64,000 nucleotides of DNA from Bacteroidales bacterium (GTDB taxonomy: Bacteria; Bacteroidota; Bacteroidia; Bacteroidales; P3), in NCBI GenBank assembly GCA_017559135.1, contig JAFYSZ010000025.1, positions 1 to 64,000 on the forward strand, in the 5' to 3' direction. The notes beneath the pieces were generated by a model. That model had not been told where the DNA came from, searched no databases, and saw only the letters and a list, made by a program, of their open reading frames with translations. Of the stretch, positions 49,744 to 58,565 are shown piece after piece (position 1 is the first letter of the stretch; the number at the start of each line of letters is the position of its first letter). A program made the position numbers and the translations under genes.

Positions 49744-51255
49744 TTATTTATTTTCTGGTTTCATTTGAGGGAATAAAAGCACATCTTGTATAGAAGGAGA
49801 ATTAGTCATAAACATACACAATCTATCTATTCCTATACCCATTCCAGAGGTTGGAGGCATTCCATATTCCAAAGCTCTAACAAAATCATAGTCGATATAC
49901 ATCGCTTCATCATCACCTCGCTCTTGTAATTTCAATTGATCTTGGAATCTTTCCAACTGATCAATAGGGTCATTCAACTCAGAATAAGCGTTAGCCAATT
50001 CTTTACCATTTACAAACAACTCAAATCTTTCTGTTAATCCTTCAATACTTCTGTGTTTTTTAGTAAGAGGAGACATTTCCTTTGGATAGTTATATATAAA
50101 TGTAGGTTGAACATAGTGATGCTCACACTTTTCTCCGAAAATCTCGTCAATCAATTTACCTTTTCCCATTGTAGCATCAACTTCTATGCCTAATTCCTTA
50201 CAAGCCTTTCTTAAATCCTCTTCTTCCATTGTATAGATATCATAACCTGTATGTTCCATTATAGCATCTCGCATAGAAACTCTTGCAAAAGGACGTTTGA
50301 AATCAATTTCCTTTTCTCCCAATTGAACTTTTGTTTGTCCGTGAAGAGCAAGTGCTACTTTTTCTATCATTTGCTCAGTAAAATCCATCATCCAGAAGTA
50401 ATCCTTATAAGCAACGTAAATTTCCAAACAAGTAAACTCAGGATTGTGAGTTCTATCCATTCCTTCGTTGCGGAAATTCCTTGAAAACTCATACACACCC
50501 TCAAATCCACCAACAATAAGTCTCTTTAAATACAATTCATTAGCGATTCTCAAATACAAAGGTATGTCAAGCGTGTTATGATGCGTGATAAAAGGTCTTG
50601 CAGCCGCACCACCAGGAATAGATTGCAAGACAGGAGTTTCTACTTCTATGTATCCAAAAGAGTTAAAGAAGTCTCTTATTGTATTAAGTATTAGAGTACG
50701 TTTAACAAAAACGTCTTTCACCTCAGGATTTACTATCAAATCCAAATATCTCTGACGATAACGTTGCTCAGTATTTGTGAAAGCATCATAAATCACACCA
50801 TCTTTTTCTTTTACAACGGGCAACGGCTTCACGCTTTTACTCAAAACAGTAAGTTCTTTTACGTGAATAGAAATTTCTCCCATTTGTGTGATAAACACAT
50901 AACCCTTTACGCCAATTATATCGCCAATATCTAAAAGTTTTTTAAAGACAGTATTATACAAAGTCTTATCTTCGCCAGGACAAATCTCGTCTCTTTTAAC
51001 ATACAATTGTATTTTACCCCAAGAATCTTGAATAACAACAAAAGAAGCCGCACCCATAATTCTTCTACTCATTATTCTACCAGCAATACTAACCTCTTGA
51101 TACAAAGAATTATCCTTAGAAAATTCTTCTAAAATTGAAGTAGTTTTTGCATTCACCTCATATAAAGCAGCAGGATAAGGATCTATCCCTAATTCTCTCA
51201 TTTTCTCAGTTGCTTGTCTTCTTAGCAATTCTTGTTCACTTAATTCCAAACTCAT
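49744..51255 (-). CDS. lysS: Lysyl-tRNA synthetase, class II
   Basis: 503 residues from the ATG at 51253-51255 (MSLELSEQELLRRQATEKMR); the frame extends 24 codons upstream but without family similarity. Charges tRNA-Lys. An N-terminal OB-fold anticodon-binding domain (ISIAGRIMSRR-like, VSIAGRIMSRRIMG, about 55-68) precedes the class II core: motif 2 NFRNEGMDRTHNPEFT, and motif 3 GMGIGIDRLCMFM near the end. First gene of a long minus-strand run (S41 protease, purM, lutA-like and more). Confidence 0.95.
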   Translation of the reverse strand: MSLELSEQELLRRQATEKMRELGIDPYPAALYEVNAKTTSILEEFSKDNSLYQEVSIAGRIMSRRIMGAASFVVIQDSWGKIQLYVKRDEICPGEDKTLYNTVFKKLLDIGDIIGVKGYVFITQMGEISIHVKELTVLSKSVKPLPVVKEKDGVIYDAFTNTEQRYRQRYLDLIVNPEVKDVFVKRTLILNTIRDFFNSFGYIEVETPVLQSIPGGAAARPFITHHNTLDIPLYLRIANELYLKRLIVGGFEGVYEFSRNFRNEGMDRTHNPEFTCLEIYVAYKDYFWMMDFTEQMIEKVALALHGQTKVQLGEKEIDFKRPFARVSMRDAIMEHTGYDIYTMEEEDLRKACKELGIEVDATMGKGKLIDEIFGEKCEHHYVQPTFIYNYPKEMSPLTKKHRSIEGLTERFELFVNGKELANAYSELNDPIDQLERFQDQLKLQERGDDEAMYIDYDFVRALEYGMPPTSGMGIGIDRLCMFMTNSPSIQDVLLFPQMKPENK

Positions 51256-51282
51256 ACAATTATATTTTTTTTGATTAAACTG

Positions 51283-51290
51283 CAAAAATA
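51283..51290 (-). promoter_or_regulatory. Putative -7 element TATTTTTG for the lysS run
   Basis: Minus strand, 28 bases before the lysS ATG; matches TAnnTTTG. The A-rich upstream sequence lacks a clear TTTG at 18-19 bases. Confidence 0.42.
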
Positions 51291-51314
51291 AAAAAAAATA
51301 TTGAAACTTTATTG

Positions 51315-51322
51315 TATCTTTG
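51315..51322 (+). promoter_or_regulatory. Putative -7 element TATCTTTG for ssb
   Basis: Perfect TAnnTTTG, 24 bases before the ssb ATG at 51346. No TTTG at proper spacing, only ATTG at 51300-51303, which is too close. The two divergent -7 boxes are 24 bases apart. Confidence 0.5.
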
Positions 51323-51345
51323 CACAAATTAAAAAAGGAAAAGTA

Positions 51346-51831
51346 ATGATTGGAGTAAACAAGGTTATTTTAATAGGAAATTTAGGAAAGGATCCTGAAA
51401 TTATATCTTTCGATGAAGTTAAGAAAGCCTCATTTTCGTTGGCTACTACCGAAACACACAAAACTAAGGACGGAGTAAAAATAGAAGAAACCGAATGGCA
51501 CAACGTAATATGTTGGAGAGGTTTAGCCGAAGTAGCAGAAAAATTTCTTAAAAAGGGAACTCATCTATACGTTGAAGGCAAAATAAAATCAAGAGTACGT
51601 GAAGATAAAGACGGAAACAAAAAAAGAGTAGTAGAAATAGTAGCAGAAAATTTCAAAATACTAAACAGATCACATTCATATCAAGCTTCAAATACAGATG
51701 ATGCAAATTCAGATATGATATACGATAGTTTAATAGAAGAAAGTTACGCATTATCAGAGAATGACAGTAACTTATCAAAAATTCTCGCAGAAGATACAGA
51801 ACTATCTAAATTAGGAGATTTACCATTCTAA
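51346..51831 (+). CDS. ssb: Single-stranded DNA-binding protein
   Basis: 161 residues from the ATG at 51346, preceded by AAGGAAAAG; an upstream TTG at 51301 lies before the -7 box and is not used. OB-fold SSB: MIGVNKVILIGNLGKDPEI at the start, FSLATTE, WHNVICWRGLAEVAEKFLKKGTHLYVEGKIKSR (split, about 55-87). The tail is acidic and ends DLPF, the conserved tip that recruits repair and replication proteins. Single gene with its own terminator. Confidence 0.95.
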   Translation: MIGVNKVILIGNLGKDPEIISFDEVKKASFSLATTETHKTKDGVKIEETEWHNVICWRGLAEVAEKFLKKGTHLYVEGKIKSRVREDKDGNKKRVVEIVAENFKILNRSHSYQASNTDDANSDMIYDSLIEESYALSENDSNLSKILAEDTELSKLGDLPF

Positions 51832-51836
51832 GAATA

Positions 51837-51886
51837 AAAAAAATAAATCAAAGAAAAAAATTAATTTTTCTTTGATTTATTTTTTT
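51837..51886. terminator. Bidirectional terminator between ssb and the cysteine desulfidase gene
   Basis: AAAAAAATAAATCAAAGAAA (from 51837) pairs with TTTCTTTGATTTATTTTTTT (to 51886) in a roughly 22-bp stem with a 6-base loop; T-runs on both strands. Same TTTTTCTTTGAT core as the terminator at 28231-28259. Confidence 0.85.
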
Positions 51887-51903
51887 AAGTGAAGAAAAAA
51901 AAT

Positions 51904-53178
51904 TTACTTTTCTTTGTTCACCATTATTTCTAATATCATATTATCCATTTCATCCATCGCATAACGACCGATTTTTCCCAAATTAGAAATAGAACGATCA
52001 ATACATCCTTCTGCAATACCATCAGTTGAATCAACAACCTTATTATTCATTGCAAGAAGTATTGAGTCAAAAGCAGAATTTAACCCAGTTGATACTTTCA
52101 AAGCACAACTTGGTTTTGCACCATCGCAAGCCATACCCGTAATTGTGTTAATCATATTTCTAATTGCATAACACATTTGATAAATATTACCACCTTTTAA
52201 AAGAATTATACCTGCTGCCGCTCCCATAGAGGCATTTACTATTCCACAAAGAGCAGATAATCTACCGATTTTGTTCTTTATGTAAATTGACATAAGATGA
52301 GAAAGAGTCAAAGCACGGATAATCTCTTCTTTTGTTTTGTTTTTAAGTCGTCCGTACTCATAAACAGGAAGCGTACAAGTCAATCCTTGATTTCCACTAC
52401 CAGAATTACTAAATACAGCAAGGGTTGCACCGTCCATTCTCGCATCAGAGGCCGCACAAGCTTTGGCAATAACTTTTTTTCTTATATCTCCCTCAGCAAT
52501 TTCATTCAATTGTTTTCCTATTCCTAAGCCATAGTCATTTATTAGCCCCTCTTGCCCTATTTTATCATTAACTTCAACCGTTTGATATATCCATTCCAAA
52601 AAGCTTATATCGGTTTTTGTTGCGTAATCAAAGATTTCTTGTGCACAAAGCGTATCTACAACAAATGTATTATTATCATTTTGAGTTGTTTCCTGCTTTT
52701 CCAATTCCTTATGCAAGATTATGTTTTCACCCTCTTGAATATGAATGAAGTTTAAATGGTTTTGAGCAATAATTACCTTAGAATAATTAGTGTTTCCATA
52801 GCAACGACATTCTATATAAAGTTTTTCGTTTGTTTTTGCTACCTCTATTTTTATTTCGTGCGTAGATAGCCATTCTTTTGCTTGACTTACATTGTCTTTT
52901 GCATTATCTAAAACTTGTAATTCTTTGCTACTTTCTCCACAAATAACACCTAAGGAAATTGCAATCGGAAGACCAATCATTCCTGTACCAGGAATACCAA
53001 CTCCCATAGCGTTTTTGATAATATTTTTAGAAAGATACATTTCTATTCTATCAACATTCTCTGCTAAAACCTCTTTTGCTTTTGCCACAGCTAATGCAAC
53101 TGCGACAGGTTCTGTGCAACCGACAGCCAAAACAATGTTTTCTTGCATTAAGTTTTTAATACTTTCTTGCCTTGTCAT
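51904..53178 (-). CDS. L-cysteine desulfidase / L-serine dehydratase-like UPF0597 family protein (CyuA/YhaM type)
   Basis: 424 residues. The family is related to the Fe-S L-serine dehydratase alpha chain; E. coli CyuA breaks cysteine into pyruvate, sulfide and ammonia. Marks: LAVGCTEPVAVALA (C21), ACAASDARMDGATLAVFSNSGSGNQGL (split, about 240-265), SALCGIVNASMGAAAGI, and MACDGAKPSCALKVSTG with two Cys; these cysteines are the probable 4Fe-4S ligands. Last gene of the surE-lpxB minus operon, 12 bases after the thioredoxin-like gene. Cytoplasmic and oxygen-sensitive, fitting an anaerobe. Confidence 0.88.
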   Translation of the reverse strand: MTRQESIKNLMQENIVLAVGCTEPVAVALAVAKAKEVLAENVDRIEMYLSKNIIKNAMGVGIPGTGMIGLPIAISLGVICGESSKELQVLDNAKDNVSQAKEWLSTHEIKIEVAKTNEKLYIECRCYGNTNYSKVIIAQNHLNFIHIQEGENIILHKELEKQETTQNDNNTFVVDTLCAQEIFDYATKTDISFLEWIYQTVEVNDKIGQEGLINDYGLGIGKQLNEIAEGDIRKKVIAKACAASDARMDGATLAVFSNSGSGNQGLTCTLPVYEYGRLKNKTKEEIIRALTLSHLMSIYIKNKIGRLSALCGIVNASMGAAAGIILLKGGNIYQMCYAIRNMINTITGMACDGAKPSCALKVSTGLNSAFDSILLAMNNKVVDSTDGIAEGCIDRSISNLGKIGRYAMDEMDNMILEIMVNKEK

Positions 53179-53190
53179 AATTTTAAAGCT

Positions 53191-53772
53191 TTATTTTTGA
53201 GAATACACTTTCTTTAACACATCTGCTCTGTATTTTTCTTGATACTCTTTTGCAAAAGTTTCAAAAGGAATATCTTTCATATAGTTTTCTCCAATGTAAA
53301 CAATGACTTTTTCAAACTCTGCCACAGGATAATAACCAGGAACAACCGTTATTAAATTAAAATCCTTATCCAAAATAGAAAAAGACGGATAAGAAAGACG
53401 GTTGTTAAGCAAATAATAAGCTAATTGATGAGTAGGTTTTCTTTTTACATTAGGATTTGGTTTAGAATTCTGATAAGTTTTACCATTAATAGTAACTTCT
53501 TCACTTTGTTCGGCATCAAATTTTGCTGAAACGAAATAATAATTCATTAACTTAGCGATTAAGGTATCGGAAAATGTGTCTTTATCCATTTTTTTGCACC
53601 AACCACACCAATCAGTGTAGCAATCAACAAAATATTTCTTACCAACATTTTCTTTTTTCGCCATTTCCTTTTCTATTTTATTGATTTTAACCCAATTTAT
53701 TTTCTCTTGTGAAAAGCCAAATAGGCAAATTGTCAAGAATAATAAACTAAAAATAATTTTTTTACTGTTCAT
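53191..53772 (-). CDS. Periplasmic thioredoxin-like protein
   Basis: 193 residues, signal peptide MNSKKIIFSLLFLTICLFGFSQ. The thioredoxin active site is CGWC (C56, C59) in VDCYTDWCGWCKKMDKDTF, a DUF255/thioredoxin_7-like context in which a third Cys (C51) sits five residues before the pair. The cis-Pro region is LSYPSFSILDKD. It would reduce or isomerise disulfides of envelope proteins. Placed between the SpoIID-like gene and the cysteine desulfidase. Confidence 0.88.
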   Translation of the reverse strand: MNSKKIIFSLLFLTICLFGFSQEKINWVKINKIEKEMAKKENVGKKYFVDCYTDWCGWCKKMDKDTFSDTLIAKLMNYYFVSAKFDAEQSEEVTINGKTYQNSKPNPNVKRKPTHQLAYYLLNNRLSYPSFSILDKDFNLITVVPGYYPVAEFEKVIVYIGENYMKDIPFETFAKEYQEKYRADVLKKVYSQK

Positions 53773-53791
53773 AGTCTTTGCGTTTTTAATC

Positions 53792-54931
53792 TTATTGTTT
53801 TATTACTTTTACTCCTTTGAAATAGTGTTCAATTACTTCCCAATATTCATACCCTTCCTCACACATCTTAATCGCTCCCTCTTGACTCATACCAACTCCG
53901 TGTCCGTATCCTTTACCTGTGAGTTTTACTTCATTTGCCCATTTTTGTACATTAAAGAAAGTAGACTTCAAATTAAAGTCTTTTCTTATTGTAGTAAGAG
54001 GAATACCCAATATATCAGTCTTTCTACCATCTTCTTGTGAGAAATTAAGTAAGAGATCTTCAATTTCTTTATCTTTTGTGTTGATTCCTTTGTGTCGGAA
54101 ATAATTTAACCAATCTTTTAATTTGATATATTTTTCCCATTTATAATTTTTACCTCCTACCGAGAAACTATCCTCAATGCTTACTAAGTAAGGCACTTCT
54201 TTTCCCCACACATCTTTTGCGTTTACGGTAATTCCTCCTGAGTTAGAATGAAAAAGAGTTTCAATTATCTTGTTTTCACTATCTACGATCACTTCTCCTT
54301 TACTTTTATATGCACCTTCTGTAACTTCTTTTTTGTTTGCACGTGTTTTGTAGGCCTGACAGTGAACACCATCGCAAAGATTATATCCCTCAGAGGTATG
54401 TTTTTCTAAATTATTCATCAAATAATTTCTACAACATATTGCTTGAATTTTGAAAAAATCAACATTAGTTGTTGCTCCCCAAGTTTCGCTTTGCACAACT
54501 CCTGCAATATAGTTATCGGTCTTTACAACATTTATAATAAACAAAGATTTGTTTTTACTACTTATCTCTAAACAATCCTCATATCTGCGTTCTGCAATTT
54601 GAGGTTTTAAAGGTTTGATTTGAAAAAACGATTTCAAGCCAACAGAACTGATATTTACTTTCTTTGCTTTTTGAAAAACAGTATCGTTAATCTTAATTTC
54701 TATTTGTCCGTCTAAGTCTGTGATTTTTACTTTGCTTGTTTTGTTTAGTTTTACTTTGTCTCCTTTTTCAGTTTCTAAGAAATAATTGCCGAAAGAGGGA
54801 ATAAATAATACTTCTTCAACGTCTTTATCGCTGAAAATACGTATTCTTACATTTTCAACGCCACTTGCTTGTGAAAAAGCATTCAAACTAAATGCAAAAA
54901 TTAAAGTTAGAGTTAAAAATACCTTTTTCAT
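53792..54931 (-). CDS. SpoIID/LytB domain protein, secreted peptidoglycan-active
   Basis: 379 residues, signal peptide MKKVFLTLTLIFAFSLNAFSQ. The SpoIID domain shows NYIAGVVQSETWGATTNVDFFKIQAICCRNYL (split, about 140-171; the Glu of SETW is the expected catalytic acid), a LCDGVHCQAYKT core, ETLFHSNSGGITV and the closing GKGYGHGVGMSQEGAIKM. SpoIID proteins are lytic transglycosylases that cut glycan strands stripped of stem peptides. Bacteroidetes do not sporulate; here it is a general wall-remodelling enzyme. Overlaps lpxB by 4 bases. Confidence 0.9.
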   Translation of the reverse strand: MKKVFLTLTLIFAFSLNAFSQASGVENVRIRIFSDKDVEEVLFIPSFGNYFLETEKGDKVKLNKTSKVKITDLDGQIEIKINDTVFQKAKKVNISSVGLKSFFQIKPLKPQIAERRYEDCLEISSKNKSLFIINVVKTDNYIAGVVQSETWGATTNVDFFKIQAICCRNYLMNNLEKHTSEGYNLCDGVHCQAYKTRANKKEVTEGAYKSKGEVIVDSENKIIETLFHSNSGGITVNAKDVWGKEVPYLVSIEDSFSVGGKNYKWEKYIKLKDWLNYFRHKGINTKDKEIEDLLLNFSQEDGRKTDILGIPLTTIRKDFNLKSTFFNVQKWANEVKLTGKGYGHGVGMSQEGAIKMCEEGYEYWEVIEHYFKGVKVIKQ

Positions 54932-56061
54932 TTCTTATTATTTAAGTCATCAATTATTGATTGTGCAATAGAAGATGAAGCCCCGCTATCACCTAATAAA
55001 TTTTTTAACTTATTAAATAAATACAACATTTGTTCTCTATATGCTTCATCAAAACTTATCTTTCTAAATTCTTTTTCTAAGCATTCTTCATTCCATTTAT
55101 CTTGTAATAATTCCACGACTGCTTTTTCTTTAAGTATGATATTAACCAAGGAAATGTATTCTATCTTGACTAAATACTTGGCAGCGAGAAACGAAATAGC
55201 GTTAGCCTTGTAGCAAACCACTTCCGGAACATTGAAAAGAGCAGTTTCCAAAGTTGCAGTTCCTGAGGTAACAACAGCACAGTGTGCATTATTTAATATA
55301 GAGTAAGTTTGATTGTAAATAAGTCTTACATTGCTTCTTTCTCCAATGAATTTGCGATAAAAATCTTCGCTATGAGTGTTTACACCTGCTATTATAAAAT
55401 CAAATTCTGTGTGTTTGTCAACCAAAGACAATTGAATCGGAAGCATTTTCTTTATTTCCTGAGTGCGAGAGCCAGGTAAAAGAGCAACAATAGGCTTTTT
55501 GCCTAAATTATACTTTTCTAAAAAGGCTTGTTTGTCTGCATTCAAAGAGTAATCGTGTATTTCGTCTAACAAAGGATTACCTTTGTATTCAACTTCCATT
55601 GAGTGTTTAGCGTAAAACTCTTTTTCAAAAGGAAGAATCACATAAAGTTTTTCAAGAATCTTTTTCATCGTTTTTATTCTTCCCTTTTTCCAAGCCCAAA
55701 CTTGCGGAGAAATATAGTAATAGTTCTTAATCCCGTTTTTCTTTGCAAACTTTGCTATTCTTAAATTAAATCCTGGATAATCAACCAAAATAAGTGCATC
55801 GGGCTTCCAGGCAATTAAATCTTTTTTGCAAAGAGATAGATTTCCCAAAACTGTTTTAAGATTTATAACCACTTCAATAAAACCCATAATCGCAAGTTCT
55901 TTTATGTGTTTTACTAAGTTTTTCTCACTATCTTCGGCAATCATTCTATCGCCTCCCCAAAAACGAAACTCAGCTTCTTTGTCTCTTAGTTTTATTTCCT
56001 TCATCAGATAAGAAGCATGTAAATCTCCCGAAAGTTCTCCCGCTATTATGTAATATTTCAT
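54928..56061 (-). CDS. lpxB: Lipid-A-disaccharide synthase
   Basis: 377 residues, standard GT19 length. It joins UDP-2,3-diacylglucosamine and lipid X to the lipid A disaccharide at the inner-membrane surface. Marks: YIIAGELSGDLHASYL at the start, FWGGDRM, DALILVDYPGFNLRIAKFAK, YYISPQVWAWKKGR, LPFEKEFYAKHSMEVEYKGNPLLD, LLPGSRTQEIK and VVTSGTATLETAL. Shows that the organism makes LPS. 13 bases after a small membrane protein gene that itself overlaps surE. Confidence 0.95.
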   Translation of the reverse strand: MKYYIIAGELSGDLHASYLMKEIKLRDKEAEFRFWGGDRMIAEDSEKNLVKHIKELAIMGFIEVVINLKTVLGNLSLCKKDLIAWKPDALILVDYPGFNLRIAKFAKKNGIKNYYYISPQVWAWKKGRIKTMKKILEKLYVILPFEKEFYAKHSMEVEYKGNPLLDEIHDYSLNADKQAFLEKYNLGKKPIVALLPGSRTQEIKKMLPIQLSLVDKHTEFDFIIAGVNTHSEDFYRKFIGERSNVRLIYNQTYSILNNAHCAVVTSGTATLETALFNVPEVVCYKANAISFLAAKYLVKIEYISLVNIILKEKAVVELLQDKWNEECLEKEFRKISFDEAYREQMLYLFNKLKNLLGDSGASSSIAQSIIDDLNNKK

Positions 56062-56074
56062 AACATTTTAAAAA

Positions 56075-56359
56075 TTAAGAACTAAAATTAAAACTACCGA
56101 TAAAGTTTAAAAAATATAACAGAAGACAGAATCCAAAAATCAAAATTAAGGATAAGCCCTTCATCGCTTTGGAAAATTGTTTTTTTGCGTAGTAGCGAAG
56201 AAGTAAGATGTCGGGAACGAAAGCAAATAAAAATAATTTTGCATTGTCATTCACCGATAAATCAAAAATATGTAAGCAAAGATAAATCGCTCCTATTGAA
56301 AGACCACAAAGAATTAAGGCGAGAATAACGCCAACCCAAAAATTATCTTTTTTTAACAT
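56075..56359 (-). CDS. Small inner-membrane protein between surE and lpxB
   Basis: 94 residues with three predicted membrane helices (VGVILALILCGLSIGAIYLC, LFLFAFVPDILLLRYY, LSLILIFGFCLLLYFLNFI), the first two separated by a short polar loop and the last two by a basic AKKQFSKAMKG loop. It overlaps surE by 7 bases and sits before lpxB; the same small protein is commonly found at this spot in Bacteroidetes. No function is known. Confidence 0.75.
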   Translation of the reverse strand: MLKKDNFWVGVILALILCGLSIGAIYLCLHIFDLSVNDNAKLFLFAFVPDILLLRYYAKKQFSKAMKGLSLILIFGFCLLLYFLNFIGSFNFSS

Positions 56360-57123
56360 TTTTCAAATCTATTTTTTATTTGTTCCATTACTTTATATGC
56401 AGTGAAATCTACTTGCATAGGTACAATGCTTGCATAGGATTGTTGCATTGCAAGATAATCTGAGTGAGAAGAATCATCTAAACAATGATATGTCCCGCTT
56501 AACCAATAATATGGCTCTCCGTGAGGCGTTTTATATTCCACAAATTCTTCTTCCCAATATGCTTTTGCTTGATGACAAACCTTTGTTCCTTTGATTTGCC
56601 CTACTGGGAAATTGACATTTAAACATATTCCTTGCTCTAATCCGTTTTTAAGAACGTCTTGACAAATGTTTGTAATGATTTGTTCACAATTTGTAAAGTC
56701 TGCATCTTTGTTTGCAGTGTCTATGGAAAATCCAACGCTTGGAATATTTTCTGCACAGCCTTCAAAAACTGCTGCCATAGTGCCTGAGTAAATTGTGTTT
56801 ATAGATGCGTTGCTTCCGTGATTGATTCCCGAAACTAAAAGGTCAATTTTCCTATTCGCAATTATTTTATTGATTGCTATTTTCACACAATCAACGGGCG
56901 TTCCGTTGAGTATATATCCTTCATATCCCGAAGAAATTTCCATTGTTTTTAGTTTTAAAGGAGCATTTGAAGTAATAGAATGACTTTTGCCTGACATTTC
57001 GTCCTTAGGTGCGACAACAACAACGTCTCCTAATTGTTTCATCAGACGAATCAATACACTAATCCCCTTAGAGAAATAACTATCATCATTAGTTATAAAA
57101 ATCAGCGGTCGTTTCTTATCCAT
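56353..57123 (-). CDS. surE: 5'/3'-nucleotidase SurE
   Basis: 256 residues from the ATG at 57121-57123 (MDKKRPLIFITNDDSYFSKG); an upstream in-frame start 13 codons earlier would overlap the -7 box at 57152-57159. SurE is a metal-dependent nucleotidase/exopolyphosphatase. Metal ligands D13-D14 in TNDD, the loop SGKSHSIT, and VSGINHGSNASINTIYSGTMAAVFEG are as expected. First gene of the surE-small membrane protein-lpxB-spoIID-thioredoxin-cyuA run. Confidence 0.94.
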   Translation of the reverse strand: MDKKRPLIFITNDDSYFSKGISVLIRLMKQLGDVVVVAPKDEMSGKSHSITSNAPLKLKTMEISSGYEGYILNGTPVDCVKIAINKIIANRKIDLLVSGINHGSNASINTIYSGTMAAVFEGCAENIPSVGFSIDTANKDADFTNCEQIITNICQDVLKNGLEQGICLNVNFPVGQIKGTKVCHQAKAYWEEEFVEYKTPHGEPYYWLSGTYHCLDDSSHSDYLAMQQSYASIVPMQVDFTAYKVMEQIKNRFEKC

Positions 57124-57151
57124 AAATTTATTATTATCGCAATATAAAAGG

Positions 57152-57159
57152 CAAAGATA
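57152..57159 (-). promoter_or_regulatory. Putative -7 element TATCTTTG for the surE-lpxB operon
   Basis: Minus-strand perfect TAnnTTTG, 28 bases before the surE ATG; it fixes the start choice. No clear -33 TTTG. Confidence 0.5.
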
Positions 57160-57192
57160 CAAAAAGAAATGAGAAATTTAGGAATTTATTAC

Positions 57193-57200
57193 TAATTTTG
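57193..57200 (+). promoter_or_regulatory. Putative -7 element TAATTTTG for the GtrA gene
   Basis: Perfect TAnnTTTG, 19 bases before the ATG at 57220, so the leader would be very short. No TTTG at the right distance upstream. Confidence 0.48.
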
Positions 57201-57219
57201 CAGGCGAAAAATTAAAGAG

Positions 57220-57702
57220 ATGTTTAATAAACTAATTTTATATCCTGTTAGACTGCTGCAAAAGATAGAAAACAAATTCATACGCTTTCTTTTTGTTGGC
57301 GTAATCAATACTTTGTTTGGCTATGGCTTGTTTGTGCTTTTTATTTGGTTTGGAATGCACTATTCAATTGCTCTTTTGTGTGCTAATTTCCTTGGAATAC
57401 TCTTCAATTACAAGACAACAGGCTACATTGTCTTTGCAAACAAAAGCAATCGTTTGATTATAAAATTCTTTTTGGTTTATGGAATAGTCTATCTCTTTAA
57501 TTTATTGGAATTATACTTGCTTGATAAGTCTAATCTTTATGAATATATTTTGTCTTTTCCTGTTTTAGATTTTTTAGACACACTTCCAATCAATCAAAAC
57601 AAAGTGGGAGATGTTATAGGTCAAGCAATTACGCTTTTACCTAACGCAATATTATCTTTTTTATTAAATAAGATTTTTGTTTTCAAAGATTCCGAAAAAT
57701 AA
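57220..57702 (+). CDS. GtrA family membrane protein
   Basis: 160 residues with four membrane helices. Family motif at helix 1: RFLFVGVINTLFGYGLFVLF (22-41), and the final helix ending NAILSFLLNKIFVFKDSEK. GtrA-like proteins are thought to move or organise undecaprenyl-phosphate-linked sugars, or to be flippase partners in glycan synthesis. It is a lone gene here, ended by the three-armed terminator. Confidence 0.88.
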   Translation: MFNKLILYPVRLLQKIENKFIRFLFVGVINTLFGYGLFVLFIWFGMHYSIALLCANFLGILFNYKTTGYIVFANKSNRLIIKFFLVYGIVYLFNLLELYLLDKSNLYEYILSFPVLDFLDTLPINQNKVGDVIGQAITLLPNAILSFLLNKIFVFKDSEK

Positions 57703-57763
57703 CTCTATGAAAAAATAAAATAACTCTATGAATTAAAAAATTATTTCATAGAGTTATTTTTTT
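57697..57763. terminator. Three-armed repeat acting as bidirectional terminator (copy B)
   Basis: Nearly identical to copy A at 13295-13362: direct arms with AAATAACTCTATGA (from 57697) and ATAACTCTATGAATT (from about 57720), then inverted arm TTATTTCATAGAGTTATT (57741-57758) with trailing T. It begins at the stop codon of the GtrA gene and faces the end of the minus-strand NlpC/P60 gene, the same convergent setting as copy A. Confidence 0.8.
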
Positions 57764-57780
57764 AAATCATAGACTTATTT

Positions 57781-58560
57781 TTAGAAGTAACGATTTATTT
57801 GAAAAAGCTTGTGAGAATAGGTTTTGTCTTCTTCTCTTATTATTCCTTTTTCATCGATTCTATCTATTCTTACAAAGCCTGAGGCGTGTATTATCTTGGA
57901 ATTTGAAAGTAAAATGCCGACATGAGTGATTTTTCCACTTTCGGAAGAGAAAAATGCTAAATCTCCTGCTTTTGCTTGTGAGAGATTTGCAATTTTTTCA
58001 CCTTGTGTGATTTGCATTGAGGCATCTCTCAAAAGGTTTTTATTGAAAAATTTGAATATTGTTTGAGAAAATCCCGAACAATCAATGCCAAAAATACTTT
58101 TCCCTCCCCATAAATAAGGCACTCTGTCGAAAAGATTTGTTATTTCTTCTAAATTTTGTTTTGAAATCTTTAAAGGCGAAATTAAATCTCCTTCTAGCAT
58201 TTCTATTTTATATGAATTTACTCTGTAAGACTTAGATAAAAGTCGGCTTCCAATAGGAACGTTTATTGTATGCGTTTTAGAAGTTTTAAGATTCTCAATT
58301 TTTACTCTTGTTATTGGCCAAGATGTGTATAAAGGTTTTGATTTAGTAAGCACAAAGTGCTCTTCTTGTGTGATTTCTATGTATTGCTTTTTGCTAATCC
58401 AACCTTTGTAATTATCAAATGTAAGTTCTATAAAAGCCCATTCGCTTTTTTCTTCTATTATTGCGAAAGTGTCGCCAAAAATCAATTGACTGATTTGCTC
58501 AGAGGCTTCTTTTGGTTCGCTTCTTAAAGGAATTACAGATAAAATACATAGTCCATACAT
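57781..58560 (-). CDS. SH3b + NlpC/P60 (C40) peptidoglycan endopeptidase
   Basis: 259 residues. N-terminal SH3-like domains (about 5-65: SVIPLRSEPKEASEQISQL, GDTFAIIEEKSEWAFIEL, YKGWISKKQY) and a second one to about 120, then the NlpC/P60 domain with nucleophile C161 in FGIDCSGFSQ, H213 in THVGILL and H225 in IIHASG. It resembles bacterial dipeptidyl-peptidase VI types that cut gamma-D-Glu-diaminopimelate in muropeptides. No signal peptide, so it probably recycles muropeptides in the cytoplasm. Last gene of the MFS-clpX run. Confidence 0.9.
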   Translation of the reverse strand: MYGLCILSVIPLRSEPKEASEQISQLIFGDTFAIIEEKSEWAFIELTFDNYKGWISKKQYIEITQEEHFVLTKSKPLYTSWPITRVKIENLKTSKTHTINVPIGSRLLSKSYRVNSYKIEMLEGDLISPLKISKQNLEEITNLFDRVPYLWGGKSIFGIDCSGFSQTIFKFFNKNLLRDASMQITQGEKIANLSQAKAGDLAFFSSESGKITHVGILLSNSKIIHASGFVRIDRIDEKGIIREEDKTYSHKLFQINRYF

Positions 58561-58565
58561 ATATT

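Noticed and set aside
51256..51327. N-terminal extension of LysS
   Set aside because: The extra 24 residues have no family similarity and would overlap the divergent ssb promoter; the ATG at 51253-51255 matches the family start.
51301..51345. Upstream TTG start for ssb
   Set aside because: It lies before the -7 box, and the SSB family starts at MIGVNKVILIGNLG; the ATG at 51346 has a purine-rich leader.
49744..51345. Riboswitch or T-box in the lysS leader
   Set aside because: The space between lysS and ssb is only 90 bases, A/T-rich, and shows no conserved leader structure.
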